Position numbers and translations under genes: made by a program
Notes under the pieces: model-generated
Databases searched by the model: none
What the model saw: only the letters and a program-made list of their open reading frames with translations
What the model was told of the DNA's origin: nothing
Assembly: GCF_040219635.1 (NCBI RefSeq)
Contig: NZ_JAVJSC010000002.1
Coordinates: 186,001-250,000, forward strand
Reading direction: 5' to 3'
Length of the DNA stretch: 64,000 bases
From: Pyruvatibacter sp.
GTDB taxonomy: Bacteria > Pseudomonadota > Alphaproteobacteria > CGMCC-115125
Part shown: positions 9,612-19,132 of the stretch, piece by piece
Layout: each line of letters begins with the position of its first letter
Numbering within the stretch: the stretch's first letter is position 1

Positions 9612-10469
9612 TTACGGGACGAGCTGTATCTCAACGCGCCGGTTAAGCGCTTCTTTCACCCCGTCACCCGTCGGCACGGCAGGTTGCGTTTCACCATAGG
9701 CAATAACCCGAATAGCTTCGGGCAGGGCACCCAGTTCCACCATCGTGGCTTTAACGGCCTCCGCGCGGCGCAGTGACAATGCGTCATTGTAATCAGCCGG
9801 GCCTGAAGTGTCCGTGTGGCCACCCAGCACAATTTCACCATGCCCGCCAATGCGCGCCGTTTCCATCGCGTCACTGATCACGTCAAGTGCATCTGCCCGC
9901 AAAAACCACTCATCAAAACCAAAGTAACTGGTGAAGTTTGCAGCATTCGGAAGCACCACGGGCGGCGGTGCGACAGCGGCCTCAAGAGTTGCAAGGTTTG
10001 TATCAAACTCGGTGCGGCAGCGCGAAACAGATGAACCGTCCGACTCCGGATCAATCGAGCGCAGATACCAGCAATCAAAAGCAGCCTGCGCACGCGCGGC
10101 AAGTGCAGGCTGGGCGCTGCGTCCGGCTGCAAGTGCTGACATCAAGCGACCGCGCGCGCCATCAAACATCGCAATGGGCGCACTGCCCGCCTGCAGCGCG
10201 TCGGATACCGGCACCACCGGCGCAACCACGGTGCCATTGGCTGCGGCAATTGCACGGGCGGCAAAGGCATTGGACAGCTCTTCGTTGTCTTCTTCATAGG
10301 CGCGCGCGGAGTGGTCAAGATAGGCACTGTAAAGCGCCTGCGTGAATGCATCTCCCGTTGGCGTCATCTCCCGCGCATCATCAAGCTGATAGCTTGCACA
10401 AGACACCAAAAACAGAGCCACCATCGCAATGGTTGCCTGCCGCATAGTCACCGAAAAAAACTGCCGCAT
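9612..10469 (-). CDS. OmpA-family outer-membrane lipoprotein
   Basis: 285 residues from ATG 10469; a second in-frame ATG at 10445 is almost as plausible. The N-terminus is a lipoprotein signal with lipobox LVSC. The C-terminal ~110 residues are an OmpA-like peptidoglycan-binding domain with GGHTDTSGPADYNDALSLRR and NRRVEIQL. The middle section is helical and contains two or more cysteines. It probably tethers the outer membrane to peptidoglycan. There is no Pal/Tol neighbourhood, so it is an accessory OmpA-like protein and not Pal. Confidence 0.85.
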   Translation of the reverse strand: MRQFFSVTMRQATIAMVALFLVSCASYQLDDAREMTPTGDAFTQALYSAYLDHSARAYEEDNEELSNAFAARAIAAANGTVVAPVVPVSDALQAGSAPIAMFDGARGRLMSALAAGRSAQPALAARAQAAFDCWYLRSIDPESDGSSVSRCRTEFDTNLATLEAAVAPPPVVLPNAANFTSYFGFDEWFLRADALDVISDAMETARIGGHGEIVLGGHTDTSGPADYNDALSLRRAEAVKATMVELGALPEAIRVIAYGETQPAVPTGDGVKEALNRRVEIQLVP

Positions 10470-10578
10470 GTGCCTGCTGATCCCCAACGCCCTACTAACC
10501 TTGTTCAGTTGGCGGACACTACCAGCGCAGACGCGGCACGCCAATGGCAGAATTGAGGGCCTTTCATGTGTGCCCGCG

Positions 10579-11334
10579 CTAGAATTGCTCTTTGTAGGGC
10601 CTCAGGTCCAACTCCAGCGTCCAGGCAGTCTGGTGCTGCATGTGCAACGCCCAGTAGGCCTGCGCCACGGCATCCACATTCAGCCCGCCATCCTCGCCTT
10701 TCGCATCCAGAAACTCTGCAAAACGCGATTTGAGCTGCTCGCCGTCAACACCACCATCAATAATGGCGTGCCCCACATGCAGCCCGCGCGGCCCAAACTC
10801 GCGCGCCATGCCATGCGCCAGTGCCCGCTCCGCAGCCTTGGCGGAGGCAAAGGCCGTAAACGGAGGTTTTGCACGAATTGAGGCCGTTGCGCCCGTGAAG
10901 ACAAGCGTTGCCTGCGTCTCACGGGACCCATCGGAAGGCAGCGCGCGTGTGGCAAGCTCACGGCCCACCAGAAACCCGCCAAACGCACATAGCCGCCACA
11001 GATCCTCGAAGAAATCGTTGCTCATATCCGTGAGTGCGCTAAAGCGGTTGTTACCCGCGTTATACACAACAAAGTCCGGAACTCCGGCCTCAGCTTCGGC
11101 GATGTCAAACATCCGTTTGACATCGTCCGGGTTGGTCGTGTCGGCGACGATGGCCGTCGCCCTGCCCCCGGCCTCTGTAATATCGCCCACAACGACGTCA
11201 AGTTTTGCCTGGGTGCGTCCGGCAACGAAGACATGCAGCCCTTCGCGCGCCGCCTTGCGGGCACTCGCCGCGCCGATGCCTTCAGATGCACCGACGCCAA
11301 CGATCAGCGCCACTTTTCCCCGTTCGATCTTCAC
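10579..11334 (-). CDS. SDR-fold oxidoreductase-like protein with Phe in place of the catalytic Tyr
   Basis: 251 residues. The Rossmann motif is GVGASEGIG near residue 14, the central motif is YNAGNN, and Ser/Thr residues occupy the usual catalytic Ser region (FTGATAS). The YxxxK dyad reads FASAK, so the catalytic tyrosine is phenylalanine; the lysine is present. Related SDR proteins with a late IDGG motif, as here in HAIIDGGVDG, often share this change. It may bind NAD(P) without normal dehydrogenase activity, or use another residue. Confidence 0.82.
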   Translation of the reverse strand: MKIERGKVALIVGVGASEGIGAASARKAAREGLHVFVAGRTQAKLDVVVGDITEAGGRATAIVADTTNPDDVKRMFDIAEAEAGVPDFVVYNAGNNRFSALTDMSNDFFEDLWRLCAFGGFLVGRELATRALPSDGSRETQATLVFTGATASIRAKPPFTAFASAKAAERALAHGMAREFGPRGLHVGHAIIDGGVDGEQLKSRFAEFLDAKGEDGGLNVDAVAQAYWALHMQHQTAWTLELDLRPYKEQF

Positions 11335-11489
11335 TGATCTCTCTCCCGCCTGATCATCCGTTTTATTTTCAAACGCATATATGGAACCTGACGTGGCGCG
11401 ATACCAGCCCCAAATATCAACGGCCCGTTAAGACGTGACATGAAATGATAACGATCAGCATTTGGCCCGCCGTTCAATCGGAGCAGCAC

Positions 11490-12119
11490 ATGGCAGACCG
11501 TTACGACCCCCAGACCGGCGAGGACCGCCGCGCGTTTCCGCGTATCATGCTGTCAAACGATGCCAGATGCCTTATGCCGGACGGCGGTGAGTATCCGGCC
11601 CGGTTGCGTGACGTATCAGCAGCCGGCTGTTTTCTGGCAATGGATGCCTTTGCAACACGGCCGGCCCCCCATGACCGCGTGGTGGTTTATATCGACAGGC
11701 TTGGTCGCTTTGAGGGGCTGGTCAGCCGCAGCACCGAAGAAGGCTTTGCCCTTGCCATGGAAATGACCGGTGCCAAACGTGAAAGGCTTGCAGTCACGCT
11801 TGAGCGCATTGCAAAAGGCGATGAAGCAGCGCTGGATGAGATCCGCCGCCACCCACGCGTGGATGCCGCCGACAAGCCGACCACTCTGCGTCTGGCAAAT
11901 GGCTCCACCGGCAGTTGCCGCATCATTGATATGTCATTGAGCGGTGCTTCGGTGGAAACCAATCTGCGCCCTACCATTGGCGTGTTTGTGGATGTGGGCC
12001 GTATGCATGGCCGCGTTGTTCGCCACCATGAAAACGGGTTTGCAGTTGAGTTTGCGGAAGTTGCTCCCACGCCAAAAGCCGTGATGCGGCATTTCGAGCC
12101 AGGACACCACGTCGGCTGA
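11490..12119 (+). CDS. tandem PilZ-domain protein
   Basis: 209 residues from ATG 11490. Two PilZ domains are visible. The first begins with RRAFPR and has DVSAAG near residue 45; the second begins with RHPRVDA and has DMSLSG near residue 145. The RxxxR and (D/N)xSxxG motifs are the cyclic-di-GMP contacts in PilZ proteins; both motifs look intact in the first domain and nearly so in the second. It is probably a cytosolic c-di-GMP effector; the output is unknown. Confidence 0.85.
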   Translation: MADRYDPQTGEDRRAFPRIMLSNDARCLMPDGGEYPARLRDVSAAGCFLAMDAFATRPAPHDRVVVYIDRLGRFEGLVSRSTEEGFALAMEMTGAKRERLAVTLERIAKGDEAALDEIRRHPRVDAADKPTTLRLANGSTGSCRIIDMSLSGASVETNLRPTIGVFVDVGRMHGRVVRHHENGFAVEFAEVAPTPKAVMRHFEPGHHVG

Positions 12120-12190
12120 CCTGCCGAAACAATCCTGATACCCACAAACGCGCTGGACGCAGCTTGCCCGTCGGCAGTAGCTTGGCGCAC

Positions 12191-13258
12191 ATGCACCCAA
12201 CACATTTCACGTTTGCCGCCGCTTGCGCCACAATTGCCGCGGTATTGATGCTTTCCGTCACGCCTGCAAAAGCACAGGCGGATGCCTGCGCTCCTCAGCC
12301 CCATCGCATTGTCTCCGGGCAGGTGGAAAACGACATGTTCGGCAATGGGGCCGACAGAAACTACACCCATGGCACCCAGCTAACCTACATGACCGGCGGA
12401 CGCGTCCCGCAGATTGTGCAGGACCTGGCGCAAGGCACCCCCGGCTTTCGCAAGGGTGACCGGATGCAGTTTTCTGTATCCCTGGGCCAGTCAATATTCA
12501 CCCCGGACGACATCACCATCCCGACACTTCAGCGCAATGACCGTCCCTATGCGGGCTGGACCCATGTGGGCTTTGGTGCGGTCTCATTCCACCGCGACTG
12601 CAATCAGCGCGTTGACGAGCATGTAACCCGCATTGACGCGGTCGAACTCGCCATCGGCGTCATCGGCCCGCTGTCGCAGGCTGACGATACGCAAATACTC
12701 TGGCATGACTGGATTGGTGCTGACGAGCCACGCGGCTGGTCAAATCAGCTCAGAAATGAAGTCGGCATAGTGCTGACATATGAGCGCCGCCTGCCGCGCG
12801 ATATAGACTTTGAATGGTTTGAGGCGCTGTTGCCGTTTAATCTTGAAGCCCATGCCACCCCGCATTTCGGCTTTTCCCTGGGCAACGTCTTCACTCATGC
12901 AGCCGCCGGAGGCACTGTGCAAATAGGCACGGGCCTCAACACAACGGATGGCGTACCGCGTATCCGCCCCAGCCTGCCGGGGTCGGGCTATTTCGAGCCA
13001 AGTGATGGATTGGACTGGCAGTTGTTTGCTGGTGCAGAGGTGCGTGCCGTCGCCCGCAACATTTTCCTCGACGGAAATACATTCCGAAAAAGCCACCGCG
13101 TTGAAAAAGAACCCGTGGTGGTGGACTTTCAGGCCGGGCTGGCAGTAACCGTTGGGCCTGCCCGCGTCAGCTTCACAAATATCTGGCGCAGCAGGGAGTT
13201 TGTGAAGCAAAAAGCCTGGGATGAGTTCGGCTCGATCTCAGCAGCTTTTCACTTTTAG
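12191..13258 (+). CDS. LpxR-family outer-membrane lipid A deacylase
   Basis: 355 residues from ATG 12191 with a Sec signal peptide ending near AKAQA. Family motifs are present: VENDMF with the Asn-Asp pair, NYTHGTQLTY, RPYAGW, and IGPLSQADDTQILWHDWIG with the expected His. In Salmonella, LpxR is a 12-stranded outer-membrane barrel that removes the 3'-acyloxyacyl chain from lipid A. The protein ends with a Phe-terminated strand (AAFHF), as outer-membrane barrels do. The exact activity on this organism's lipid A is not shown. Confidence 0.85.
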   Translation: MHPTHFTFAAACATIAAVLMLSVTPAKAQADACAPQPHRIVSGQVENDMFGNGADRNYTHGTQLTYMTGGRVPQIVQDLAQGTPGFRKGDRMQFSVSLGQSIFTPDDITIPTLQRNDRPYAGWTHVGFGAVSFHRDCNQRVDEHVTRIDAVELAIGVIGPLSQADDTQILWHDWIGADEPRGWSNQLRNEVGIVLTYERRLPRDIDFEWFEALLPFNLEAHATPHFGFSLGNVFTHAAAGGTVQIGTGLNTTDGVPRIRPSLPGSGYFEPSDGLDWQLFAGAEVRAVARNIFLDGNTFRKSHRVEKEPVVVDFQAGLAVTVGPARVSFTNIWRSREFVKQKAWDEFGSISAAFHF

Positions 13259-13655
13259 GCTCGAAGCAGCGCCGCAGGCGCGGCTCGACGCGGAAGACCA
13301 AAAGTTTTTCGCCCACTTTCAAAAATAATTTGGGGTCCCGAACCCCGTATTTTCGACGTCATTCTCGATGTGCGCCGCGTTGTATTGCCCGTCAGAAAGT
13401 CTGCGCCGACCCGGCCCGCCCGGTGTAAGGCTGCCAAAACACCAGCTATTGCGCCGTTTTTCACCCAAATCCTTGGTTCGAGCTAAAACCTATTAAAAAT
13501 CGAACGGCAATCTAATCTGAATTGAACTTCACTCTAATTGAATATAGATAGTGTTTACAGTGTCTTTGATTTAAATACAGACGCCAATATTTCAAATACA
13601 GAAAAACATAACCGCCATCCTCAGCGAACATTCTGAGGTAACCAAGGGGTTGGTT
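13259..13655. other. long intergenic gap
   Basis: About 400 bases without a convincing gene. The first third is GC-rich and contains a candidate terminator (13322-13353). The rest, especially 13490-13640, is clearly AT-richer than its surroundings and presumably carries the promoter for the gene at 13656. I see no tRNA-like fold or repeat array here. Confidence 0.5.
13322..13353 (+). terminator. candidate intrinsic terminator
   Basis: A GGGGT/ACCCC stem around a 5-base loop, flanked outside by AAAATA and TATTTT that can extend the pairing and supply the U-tract. It lies about 65 bases after the LpxR-like gene. The outer pairing is symmetric, so it could work in both directions. Confidence 0.45.
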
Positions 13656-14387
13656 ATGTTTATACTTCGCAGTTGTCTAATGCTCGCAGTCGTTATCGCT
13701 CTGGCTGCCTGCCAAACCACCGGCGCCACATCGGTTCCGGCATCATTCTCAAACACGCCTGCCGCCACGCCGTCAGCCACCGCCGTCTCCATGGTGGAAG
13801 GCCCGGCAGCGCGTCCGCCCATCGGCTATATCGGCTTTTGTCTGCGCCACCGCGCTGACTGCGAGCCGCAGACCGATACATCGTCTGGCGACATCACGAC
13901 GTCATCAACTGCCGGTCTGCCTGGCGCCGTTGCACTCACGTCGGAACGCTGGCGTGAACTCAATGAGGTCAATACCTACTTCAACCGCACGGTGCGCCCG
14001 GTCGAGGATATCGACCTCGTGCAAAAGGTTGAATGGTGGAGCTACGCCATAAACTCGGCCGGTGACTGCGAGGACTATGTTCTCGAAAAGCGCCGGGCCC
14101 TGATCGACCGTGGCTGGCCTGCTGATGCGCTGCTCATCACTGTTGTTCGGCAGTGGAATGGCCAGGGCCACGCGGTGCTTACCGTCGTCACCGATAAAGG
14201 CGATCTCGTTCTCGACAATCTGGCAATGGGCATCGTGTCTTTTGACAAGGCGCCCTACACCTGGCTCATGCGCCAGTCTCGCCAGCACCCCATGCACTGG
14301 GTCAAGCTGAACGGTGAGGGCACAGCGCCCCACACCGCCGGCCTCCAGAGCAACACGTTCGTGGCTGGCGGTCCCTTGGGCCTCTAA
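13656..14387 (+). CDS. transglutaminase-like cysteine peptidase lipoprotein (BTLCP/DUF920)
   Basis: 243 residues from ATG 13656, with AAGGGG 7 bases upstream. The signal ends in lipobox LAAC. The domain carries the papain-like triad: Cys in GDCEDYVLEKR, His in GQGHAVL, and Asp in LVLDNL. This is the bacterial transglutaminase-like cysteine proteinase family; a relative, LapG, cleaves adhesins and is controlled by LapD. No lapD-like GGDEF/EAL gene is adjacent, so it may process another envelope protein. Confidence 0.85.
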   Translation: MFILRSCLMLAVVIALAACQTTGATSVPASFSNTPAATPSATAVSMVEGPAARPPIGYIGFCLRHRADCEPQTDTSSGDITTSSTAGLPGAVALTSERWRELNEVNTYFNRTVRPVEDIDLVQKVEWWSYAINSAGDCEDYVLEKRRALIDRGWPADALLITVVRQWNGQGHAVLTVVTDKGDLVLDNLAMGIVSFDKAPYTWLMRQSRQHPMHWVKLNGEGTAPHTAGLQSNTFVAGGPLGL

Positions 14388-14461
14388 TCACGCCGACCCC
14401 GACAAGGGTCAAGTCGGCCACGAAGCTACCGGCCTTGCCGGACAGCAAGGCCACTACAGAG

Positions 14462-14503
14462 GGCTGGTTCCGCCGGACAGCGGTTCCAGCCCTCCCGGTT
14501 TTT
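14462..14503 (+). terminator. candidate terminator hairpin
   Basis: Stem GGCTGG-tt-CCGC with GCGG-tt-CCAGCC around a 6-base loop, followed after 7 bases by TTTTT. It lies between the convergent peptidase gene and the enoyl-CoA hydratase gene. The distance to the T-run weakens the call. Confidence 0.35.
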
Positions 14504-14518
14504 CCAAGGCGACTATCT

Positions 14519-15310
14519 TTAGCGTCCCTTCCAGACGGGCGCGCGTTTCTGGGCAAAGGCCATTGGCCCCTCAATCAGATCCTCACTTTTGAACAGCGCA
14601 TGTACCGCGTCATATTTGCCGTTTACAGCCTTCTCCAGATCAGCCTCGTCCAGCCCCGCATAGACGCTTTGCTTGGACGCACGGATCGACATCGGGCTGC
14701 AGGCTTCAATCAGCCTGGCCCAGCGCATGGCCGCCTCCATAAGCTCCGCAGCCGGAACAACCTCATTAACGAAGCCCAGCGTCTGGCCTTCTGCTGCGGG
14801 CACCGTACGGCCCGTCAGAATCATGCCCATGGCTTGCTTGACCGGAATCTGACGCGGCAGCCGATGCAGCCCGCCCGCCAGTGCTGCAAGTCCCACCTTG
14901 GGTTCAGGCAGAGCGAAGGTTGCCGTGTCGGCGGCGATAATCAGGTCGCAGGCCAGCGCAATCTCAAAACCGCCGCCCATGGCCACACCGTTGACAGCCG
15001 CAATCACCGGCTTGGTAAGGCCATAGCGCGATGTGAGCCCGGCAAAGCCTGACTTGGGCACTTCAATAGCGTTGCCTTCAGCCTGCCACTTGAGATCATT
15101 GCCCGCTGAAAAAGCGCGCTCGCCTTCGCCGGTAATGATGGCGACCCACAGATCGTCGTCGGCTTCAAACGCATCAAAGATTTTTTCCAGTTCAAAGTTT
15201 GCCGGCGGGTGCAGCGAATTCATCCGGTTTGGCCGGTTGATCGATACTTTCAGCACGTTGCCGTCGCGCTCAGCGGTTGAGAACTCAAGATTGGTAAAGG
15301 CGTCGCTCAT
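14519..15310 (-). CDS. enoyl-CoA hydratase/isomerase family protein, carnitinyl-CoA dehydratase-like
   Basis: 263 residues from ATG 15310, preceded by AGGAGCCTTTCC. Crotonase-fold features: oxyanion-hole segments FSAGNDLKW and GVAMGGGFEIALACD, and both acidic catalytic positions, Glu in GGFEIAL and Glu in LPEPKVG. The GNDLKW form and the tail with MAFAQKRAPVWKGR resemble CaiD-like dehydratases. It acts on a CoA thioester in the cytosol; the exact substrate is unknown and no CoA-transferase neighbour is present. Confidence 0.82.
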   Translation of the reverse strand: MSDAFTNLEFSTAERDGNVLKVSINRPNRMNSLHPPANFELEKIFDAFEADDDLWVAIITGEGERAFSAGNDLKWQAEGNAIEVPKSGFAGLTSRYGLTKPVIAAVNGVAMGGGFEIALACDLIIAADTATFALPEPKVGLAALAGGLHRLPRQIPVKQAMGMILTGRTVPAAEGQTLGFVNEVVPAAELMEAAMRWARLIEACSPMSIRASKQSVYAGLDEADLEKAVNGKYDAVHALFKSEDLIEGPMAFAQKRAPVWKGR

Positions 15311-15533
15311 GGAAAGGCTCCTCCCTGTTTGGATGAGTGAGTGTGTCAGCGCATTTATCGGCGCTTGTTCGCGCCAACAGTGCGACGGCAGCGCTGGCGC
15401 ATCAAGAGCATGAACCGCCAACCCGTGATTACCGTGTTGGACCCTGCGTCAACTGTTGCCTATGTTTTTGCATTGCAGGCAGCGGCTGATTCGGCCCCTC
15501 TTCGCAGCGCCCTTGTCAGAAGGAAAAAGCCTT

Positions 15534-15926
15534 ATGAGCGAGACACCCTCATCCGCACCGGAGCCGGCACCACAACCCACCGCGCCGCCCGCAGGCACAG
15601 CGCCTGACCCCTTGATGGCCCATATCGTTTATGGCCTGTACGCACTTGGCTTCTTCAATGGCTTCACCGGCATTGTTGGTCTTATCATTGCGTATGTCCG
15701 TCGCAATGATGTGCGCGGCACATTTCTGGAAAGCCATTTCACCTACCAGATCCGCACCTTCTGGATATCTCTTGGTGTCGGGCTTATCAGCGTTGTGTTG
15801 ATGATTGTCGGTATCGGCTTTTTGTTACTACTGGCGCTGGCCATCTGGCTGGTCTATCGCATCGTCAAGGGCTGGCTGCGGCTAGCCGATGGCAAGCCGG
15901 TTGCTGACCCTGAAGGCTGGCTTTAA
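15534..15926 (+). CDS. DUF4870-like membrane protein
   Basis: 130 residues from ATG 15534, with AGAAGGA upstream. A proline-rich cytosolic tail (residues 5-26) precedes three hydrophobic segments. The motif FLESHFTYQIRTFW between them is typical of DUF4870/Tic20-like small membrane proteins. Function unknown. It ends 8 bases before the GYF-domain gene, so the two likely form an operon. Confidence 0.75.
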   Translation: MSETPSSAPEPAPQPTAPPAGTAPDPLMAHIVYGLYALGFFNGFTGIVGLIIAYVRRNDVRGTFLESHFTYQIRTFWISLGVGLISVVLMIVGIGFLLLLALAIWLVYRIVKGWLRLADGKPVADPEGWL

Positions 15927-15934
15927 GCGCCGGA

Positions 15935-16609
15935 ATGTCGCTCTCACCTGACCAGACAGGCCCCGCCCCTGATCCGCTTGATGCACGCTGGGTGCTGGAA
16001 GTGGACGGGCGCATCTATGGCCCCTACACCGGTCATGCCTTGCGCGAATACGCGCGCGAGGGCCGTGTTGCCGTGCATTCTACCGTCGCGCGCACGGGCC
16101 AGCCTGCCGGTGAGGAGGAATGGATGCCGGCAGGCGATGATCCGGTCCTGGCAACCCTGTTTGATGACATGGCGGGCCATCAGAATGCCCCCCGGCCGCA
16201 CGCTCAGCCACACAGTCGTAACGAGCACAATCCAGACCCCGGCTCTCCGGCCTCAAACGTTGCGCCGGATGGACGAAGCTATGGGCCAAGCAAAAACCAG
16301 GTCGAACGGCGCAAGCGACCCGGCTCGTTCAACATCATCATCATCACTGATGTGAAATCGCGCTCCAGTGGCCCGCTTGAAACCGCCATTATGTCGCTCG
16401 GCCCGGCCTATAAGATTTCCGCCAACGCATGGGTCGTTCACTCGCCGTCAGGAGCCCCCGAAGTCGTCAACACACTGACTCAGCATCTGGGTAGTGCCGA
16501 TCGGATTTTTGTGGTGGATGCCACCCGAAACCGCACCGCCTGGTTCAACATGGGGCCGGAAACCGACTCCAAAATCCGTCAGGTGTGGAAACATCAGGGC
16601 GACCATTAG
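15935..16609 (+). CDS. GYF_2 (DUF4339)-domain protein with unknown C-terminal domain
   Basis: 224 residues. The N-terminus has the GYF_2 fold signature WVLEVDGRIYGPYTGHALREY (here split by one substitution pattern) around residues 19-39, a domain that binds proline-rich peptides. A low-complexity linker (residues 80-130) leads to a compact C-terminal alpha/beta domain with NIIIITDVKSR and RIFVVDATRNRTAWFN. The upstream membrane protein has a proline-rich tail, a possible ligand (inference). Confidence 0.7.
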   Translation: MSLSPDQTGPAPDPLDARWVLEVDGRIYGPYTGHALREYAREGRVAVHSTVARTGQPAGEEEWMPAGDDPVLATLFDDMAGHQNAPRPHAQPHSRNEHNPDPGSPASNVAPDGRSYGPSKNQVERRKRPGSFNIIIITDVKSRSSGPLETAIMSLGPAYKISANAWVVHSPSGAPEVVNTLTQHLGSADRIFVVDATRNRTAWFNMGPETDSKIRQVWKHQGDH

Positions 16610-16623
16610 GTGCTTGAACACTC

Positions 16624-17406
16624 ATGAAAATCGCCACATGGAACATCAACTCCATCAAGGTCCGCCTGCCCAACCTTCTGGCATGGCTCGCTGAGGCACA
16701 GCCCGATGTGGTCTGTCTTCAGGAACTTAAATGCATGGACGATGCGTTCCCGCGAAGTGCTGTTGAGGATGCCGGTTACAACGTCGAAACCCACGGCCAG
16801 AAGACTTACAACGGCGTGGCCATTCTCTCAAAGTCACCTCTTGAAGATGTAACCCGCGGACTGCCCGGTATGGAGGACGACGAACAGGCGCGCTATCTCG
16901 AGGCAGTTGTGCCCGCAGGAAACCGTGTGGTGCGTATTGCATCGATATATCTGCCCAACGGCAACCCCGCCCCCGGCCCTAAATATGACTACAAGCTGGA
17001 CTGGATGGAAAAGCTGCGCGCCCATGCACAAGCGCTGCTTGCCCATGAGGAACCGCTGGTGCTGGCGGGTGACTACAATGTCATCCCCACACCCGATGAC
17101 GTACATGACGCCGCCGCTTGGGCTGACGATGCGCTGTTCAGGCCCGATACGCTGCACCAGTTCCGCGCGCTAGCGAACCTTGGCCTCACGGATGCCTTCC
17201 GCGCCTGCCATACAGCGCCGCATCGTTACAGCTTTTGGGATTATCAGGCCGGAGCATGGCAGAAGAACAACGGCATCAGAATCGATCACCTGATGCTAAG
17301 CGCGCAAGCCACTGATTTACTTAAAGCCTGCGATATAGACAAGCATGTGCGTGATTGGGAAAAACCCTCTGACCACGTGCCGGTCTGGGCGCAGTTCGAC
17401 CTCTAG
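16624..17406 (+). CDS. xthA: exodeoxyribonuclease III / AP endonuclease
   Basis: 260 residues, the normal length. Motifs in order: KIATWNINSIKVRLPNL at the N-terminus, LQELK with the metal-binding Glu, YNGVAILS, GDYNVIP with Asp-Asn of the active site, and the C-terminal RIDHLMLS and SDHVPVW with the catalytic Asp-His. It cleaves 5' of abasic sites in base-excision repair and degrades 3' ends of duplex DNA. It converges with the MlrC gene, 4 bases apart. Confidence 0.95.
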   Translation: MKIATWNINSIKVRLPNLLAWLAEAQPDVVCLQELKCMDDAFPRSAVEDAGYNVETHGQKTYNGVAILSKSPLEDVTRGLPGMEDDEQARYLEAVVPAGNRVVRIASIYLPNGNPAPGPKYDYKLDWMEKLRAHAQALLAHEEPLVLAGDYNVIPTPDDVHDAAAWADDALFRPDTLHQFRALANLGLTDAFRACHTAPHRYSFWDYQAGAWQKNNGIRIDHLMLSAQATDLLKACDIDKHVRDWEKPSDHVPVWAQFDL

Positions 17407-17410
17407 CAGC

Positions 17411-18988
17411 CTATTTTGACGGTTTGCGCGAGCGTTGAAACGCCGGCCCCATAGGCATCAAACGCACGCCGCTGCGCAGCCGCCGATACGGCAAATCCAG
17501 ATGGTCCGCCGGGTTGGGGCCGGGCGATGCCACCACCAGAATATCCCGCGCCATCTTCTGGAAATCCGCCCGGAAGTGGACTGAGCTTTTGACAGCAACA
17601 ATGTTTTCCCCGGCCGGGTCCACGCCGAAGGCTGTAAACATGGCGCGGTCTGCCGTTTGCACCTTGTTGCTGGCAACAACAATTTTGACACCGCCCATGC
17701 GCAGCAGCGCCGATTGACCAAGCGACAGGTGCGCGCCGCGGTAAAACGGGCCATGCGCATCAATTTCACCATCATGAAGTGCCAGCACTTCAAACCGCCC
17801 CTCAACGGGTTTTTCGCGTATGCCGCCTGACCATGCTCCCAGCGCCAGATGAACCGTCGCGCCCTCGCCCGCTTCCCATGCCGCACGTGCTGCAACCGGA
17901 TCATTGATGACACCGCACAGAGCCGTATCTGCGCCGTCAATCAGATGACGGAGCAGCCCCACGGTGTCGCCATTGCCTCCGGCACCAGGATTGTCCTGTG
18001 TATCCGCCAGAATGAGCGGGCCTTGTGCGCGGTCCTTGGCGCTGCCCGCCTCGCCATAGGCAATGGCCTCTTCGCAGGTCCACAGCTTTTGCTGAAACGC
18101 GCGCTCAAACTCCATGAAGGTTTCAGCCAGCCGGTCAACGGCTTCGTCAGCGGCTTCCTGCGTTTCAGCATAGGCCATGACGGCAGGGCCGCATTCGGCG
18201 ATGTCAGCGGGTGGAAAGCCCATCGCCGCAGACGCACTGAGAATGGCCGTCTGCTCGCCATGACACATATCGAGGGACAACTCGGTCATGGCCGTTACGT
18301 CCGCATAAATCAGAGCGCCGGGATTGTTCATGGTGCTCTGCGCTGTCAGCGGCACCAGAAAATTGAGCTTGCGGAAGGCTTTTGCCGGCCGCCCCGCCAT
18401 GGAGACAATGCGGGCAACAAGCTGTGCCGCCCGTGCGCCCGTTTGTGCCATATCCACATGCGGATATGTGCGATAGGCCACCAGTGCATCAGCATTGCGC
18501 ATCATCTTGGCGGTGACATTGGCGTGCAGATCAAGCGAGGCCACAATCGGCACCCGTCCGTTGGTGGTATCGCGGATCCACTCAAGCAGATCCCCCTCAC
18601 CATCTTCGGTGTCTTCCGTGACCATGGCACCGTGCAGATCAAGATAGATCGCATCCAGCGGGCCGTCGCGCAGCGCCGCCTCAAGCTCAGCTACAATCAT
18701 GCCTGCGACATGCGAAAAGGCGTTGGTTGTGACGTGAGCAGACGGTGTGGCTGCGGCCCACACCATGGGTACTGCGACAATATTGTGGGCAGGTGCTTCC
18801 GCCAAAAACCCGGCGATGGGCACATTCATGCACGGTTCGTCATCATCCCCCGCCGCAAATGTGGTCAACAAACCCGCGCCACCCTGCAGCGCGGGCCAGG
18901 CATCAGCCATCAAAAACGCATCCAGATCTGCCTTCTGCGAGGCAAAAGTGTTGGTTTCATGTTGAAAACCGCCAACCGCAACGCGCAT
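17411..18988 (-). CDS. M81-family metallopeptidase, MlrC-like
   Basis: 525 residues, close to family length. The N-terminus GGFQHETNTFA is the family hallmark, followed by YLDLHGAMVTED and SLDLHANVT with likely zinc ligands, and a C-terminal domain with ADTQDNPGAGGNGDTVGLL and FTAFGVDP. In sphingomonads MlrC degrades linearised microcystin fragments; most homologues have unknown peptide substrates. No mlrA, mlrB or mlrD lies nearby, so a general peptidase role is more likely. Confidence 0.9.
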   Translation of the reverse strand: MRVAVGGFQHETNTFASQKADLDAFLMADAWPALQGGAGLLTTFAAGDDDEPCMNVPIAGFLAEAPAHNIVAVPMVWAAATPSAHVTTNAFSHVAGMIVAELEAALRDGPLDAIYLDLHGAMVTEDTEDGEGDLLEWIRDTTNGRVPIVASLDLHANVTAKMMRNADALVAYRTYPHVDMAQTGARAAQLVARIVSMAGRPAKAFRKLNFLVPLTAQSTMNNPGALIYADVTAMTELSLDMCHGEQTAILSASAAMGFPPADIAECGPAVMAYAETQEAADEAVDRLAETFMEFERAFQQKLWTCEEAIAYGEAGSAKDRAQGPLILADTQDNPGAGGNGDTVGLLRHLIDGADTALCGVINDPVAARAAWEAGEGATVHLALGAWSGGIREKPVEGRFEVLALHDGEIDAHGPFYRGAHLSLGQSALLRMGGVKIVVASNKVQTADRAMFTAFGVDPAGENIVAVKSSVHFRADFQKMARDILVVASPGPNPADHLDLPYRRLRSGVRLMPMGPAFQRSRKPSK

Positions 18989-19132
18989 GAGATACAGCCG
19001 CTTTTCTTACCCTGCGAGTACATTTGCGTGGAATAACGCGACACCCGCACAGCCAGCTTAGGACTCGATGGCGCTTCGGGCTACAGTTTGCAGAACAAAA
19101 AATCACAGACATGAGGCTGGAAAACTAACGCC

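Noticed and set aside
17849..19036. 395-codon plus-strand frame
   Set aside because: Antisense to the MlrC-type gene, which carries its family motifs; composition-driven shadow.
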